From assembly GCA_000727475.1 (NCBI GenBank), contig KL647293.1:1810588-1874587 (forward strand): a stretch of DNA of 64,000 bases. Reading direction: 5' to 3'. The notes under the pieces were generated by a model that worked only from the letters and a program-made list of their open reading frames with translations, was not told where the DNA came from and ran no database searches. The number at the start of each line of letters is the position of its first letter. Position 1 is the stretch's first letter. Positions 62,701-64,000 of this stretch are shown here, one piece after another. This DNA comes from Sarcocystis neurona. Taxonomy: Eukaryota > Apicomplexa > Conoidasida > Eucoccidiorida > Sarcocystidae. The translations under genes and the position numbers were made by a program.

Positions 62701-64000
62701 TCCCTGCTGCCACAGGAGGCCACGCTCCCCACGAATCAGACGCTGTATTTTCCTGCTCAGGTTGCCGGTATGCCGTCTTGGATACACCGGATCCGTACCA
62801 GCGTGGAGAATTCGGAGAACATAAGAAAGGTACACACTCTAAACCTACTCGCGCTGCTACCGCGGCTGCCGCTGCATGCCTTGCCGCTGTTGACTCCTTT
62901 GTCCCTGCTTGCAATTTTGTGTTCGCCTCTGCTACGCACGCAGGTGAGAGTGCGGCAACGTTTGCATCCGAAAGAGTGTCCAGGCTTAAGAAACCGCGCG
63001 GCTGGGCGCGCAGTAATGACAACACCACGCCCCCTCGCGCCACACGCAGCTGCAAGGGAGAGTCCATTTCAGCAGCAGTGGTAGGCGCCTTTGCAATCGG
63101 GTAGCGACCGTCACTAATGTCTGCCTCCCCTGCTGCACCGACTCGTGCTACACGCTCATCGAGAGATACAGGCATCAGGGTGCTGAAGCTGATTCTTCGC
63201 AGCAGCTTGATGAAAGCGCCATCCGGTGTGACCGACGGTTTATCTGCATGTCCACCTGGTGCTGCCACCCTTCTTGTTGATGCTCCAGGAAGATGTGCGG
63301 CTGCACCTGCTGTTCGAGATCCGCAGGGGCTCTGTCCCAGATGCACGCATGCTGCCAGATGCGGAGCGATCGTCGCGGCGGCACAGCTAAGAAGATACGA
63401 GCGGTAAATCTCAGTCCCTCTAGAGGCGCGTGTCGTCGAAGACGATCTGCAGCACAAGCAGCACAAGAGTCGTTCCCGCAGCAGAACACGACGGTTCCTG
63501 TTCTTATTCCAGTAGAAATCCCGTGCGGCACATCACGTGTGTGACAGGGGCTGCATACGACCGCGGCCAACGGCGGCCACTTATCGCCACGACCGCGACG
63601 TCAAACCTGCAACTGGATGTCCCTTCGTGACGAATGCACAGCGTAATATCAGCTGTATCCACCAAAAAATGGCTGCCAAAGGTTATCCTGTATTGCGTCC
63701 TCTTGCTGTTTTCATCGAAACAATTAACGTTCTCGCGCAATACAGTTGCAGATGCTCTGTTTCCTGCCTTCGCGCATATTCATGCATCTAGCTCACGCAC
63801 GCCAACTCTACATCGGCAACAATGTCACTTCTATTATTCCGGTGTAGAGCAACCCGTCACCGGCTACAGGAGCAACAAGTTCGCTGGATTAAAGTGGAGT
63901 ACAAAACACAGTGTCAGCACCAGAGCGCTGCACCCTCACTTTGGGCGCGCAGTTTTGCCTGACTGTCGCGCATACGCAGGGAACAAAGTGAGGTATGGAA
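53778..64000 (-). CDS. Large alpha-solenoid protein, nucleoporin NUP160-like (5' end outside window)
   Basis: Long minus exons form one giant gene entering from beyond 64000: about 63652-63560 (DITLCIRHEGTSSCRFDVAV), 63452 to about 62180, about 60600-59880, 58856-57027 (610 codons, phase 0 at both ends), about 56292-56150 (DEEMLLFCVVQLLKKDFLSS), about 55500-54920 and about 54700-53779. Nup160-type hints are LQLRVARGGVVLSLLR after a propeller-like region. AALTAALEDGNLAAATTMLP is followed shortly by EDRKEQLLRILAGLL, resembling the NUP160 helix pair around a D-R-K motif. EYFPPWLLWGLKQLQ resembles its C-terminal LP-W-L segment. The role would be a scaffold of the nuclear pore Y-complex. Large Gln/Ser/Ala-rich inserts are typical of coccidia. 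The coding call is strong and the family call is tentative; another large helical scaffold is possible. Confidence 0.55.
58345..58490 (-). repeat. Trp/Gln heptad-like repeat inside the solenoid protein
   Basis: Within the 610-codon exon a Gln-rich insert places seven Trp at spacings of 6, 6, 7, 7, 7 and 7 (for example EWLQQQDWEPERQQW, then HRQQQAWQQQQHDWQQ). It is flanked by plain poly-Gln/Glu stretches and lies between helical regions, so it is an insertion and not part of the fold. Confidence 0.8.

Noticed and set aside
1..64000. tRNA, rRNA, CRISPR array, transposon or telomere-like repeats
   Set aside because: I looked for cloverleaf-like stretches, regular spaced repeats, transposase or reverse-transcriptase motifs and TTTAGGG-type arrays and saw none; a tRNAscan or Infernal run would be decisive for RNAs.

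Overview
The window looks like nuclear DNA of a coccidian apicomplexan, probably of the Eimeria/Cyclospora group. This is an inference from four things: genes broken into many short exons with GT-AG introns, near-even base composition, CAG-type Gln/Ala/Ser-rich low-complexity stretches inside large proteins, and a secreted cysteine-rich protein with a Thr-rich linker. Nothing bacterial, viral or organellar was seen, and no tRNA, rRNA, transposon or CRISPR array was recognised. Gene models were built by hand from reading frames, splice sites and intron phase.

Layout. 1-3.8 kb: weak exon candidates, then a low-complexity plus-strand gene ending in a PCNA-box-like motif (2207-3799). 6.3-9.2 kb: a 959-residue minus-strand ORF with a C-terminal hydrophobic stretch. 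9.2-12.6 kb: no convincing gene, but a degenerate 148-bp tandem duplication. 12.6-16.7 kb: a 13-exon plus-strand gene for a signal-anchored protein of no recognised family. 17.1-17.5 kb: a short minus ORF. 19.2-21.0 kb: a two-exon secreted protein with a duplicated cysteine module. 21.4-23.5 kb: three small minus-strand genes, all tentative. 23.6-33.1 kb: a TPR plus double-PRMT-domain gene (PRMT9 type) on the minus strand, with degenerate catalytic motifs in both halves. 34.9-35.7 kb: a small plus-strand gene ending in a canonical PIP box. 36.4-38.2 kb: tentative exons on both strands. 39.5-47.8 kb: a complete ten-exon MFAP1 gene (spliceosome). 49.3-64 kb: a long run of minus-strand exons for an alpha-solenoid protein resembling nucleoporin NUP160. 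Its 5' end lies beyond the window, and its 3' part may be a separate gene.

There is no operon logic; neighbours are functionally unrelated. The best supported calls are MFAP1, the PRMT9-type protein and the duplicated cysteine-module protein. The most interesting items are the apparent PRMT pseudoenzyme, the new-looking paired cysteine module, two candidate ultra-short introns (32 and 38 nt), a duplicated splice donor in MFAP1, and a minisatellite whose last copy forms a splice acceptor.
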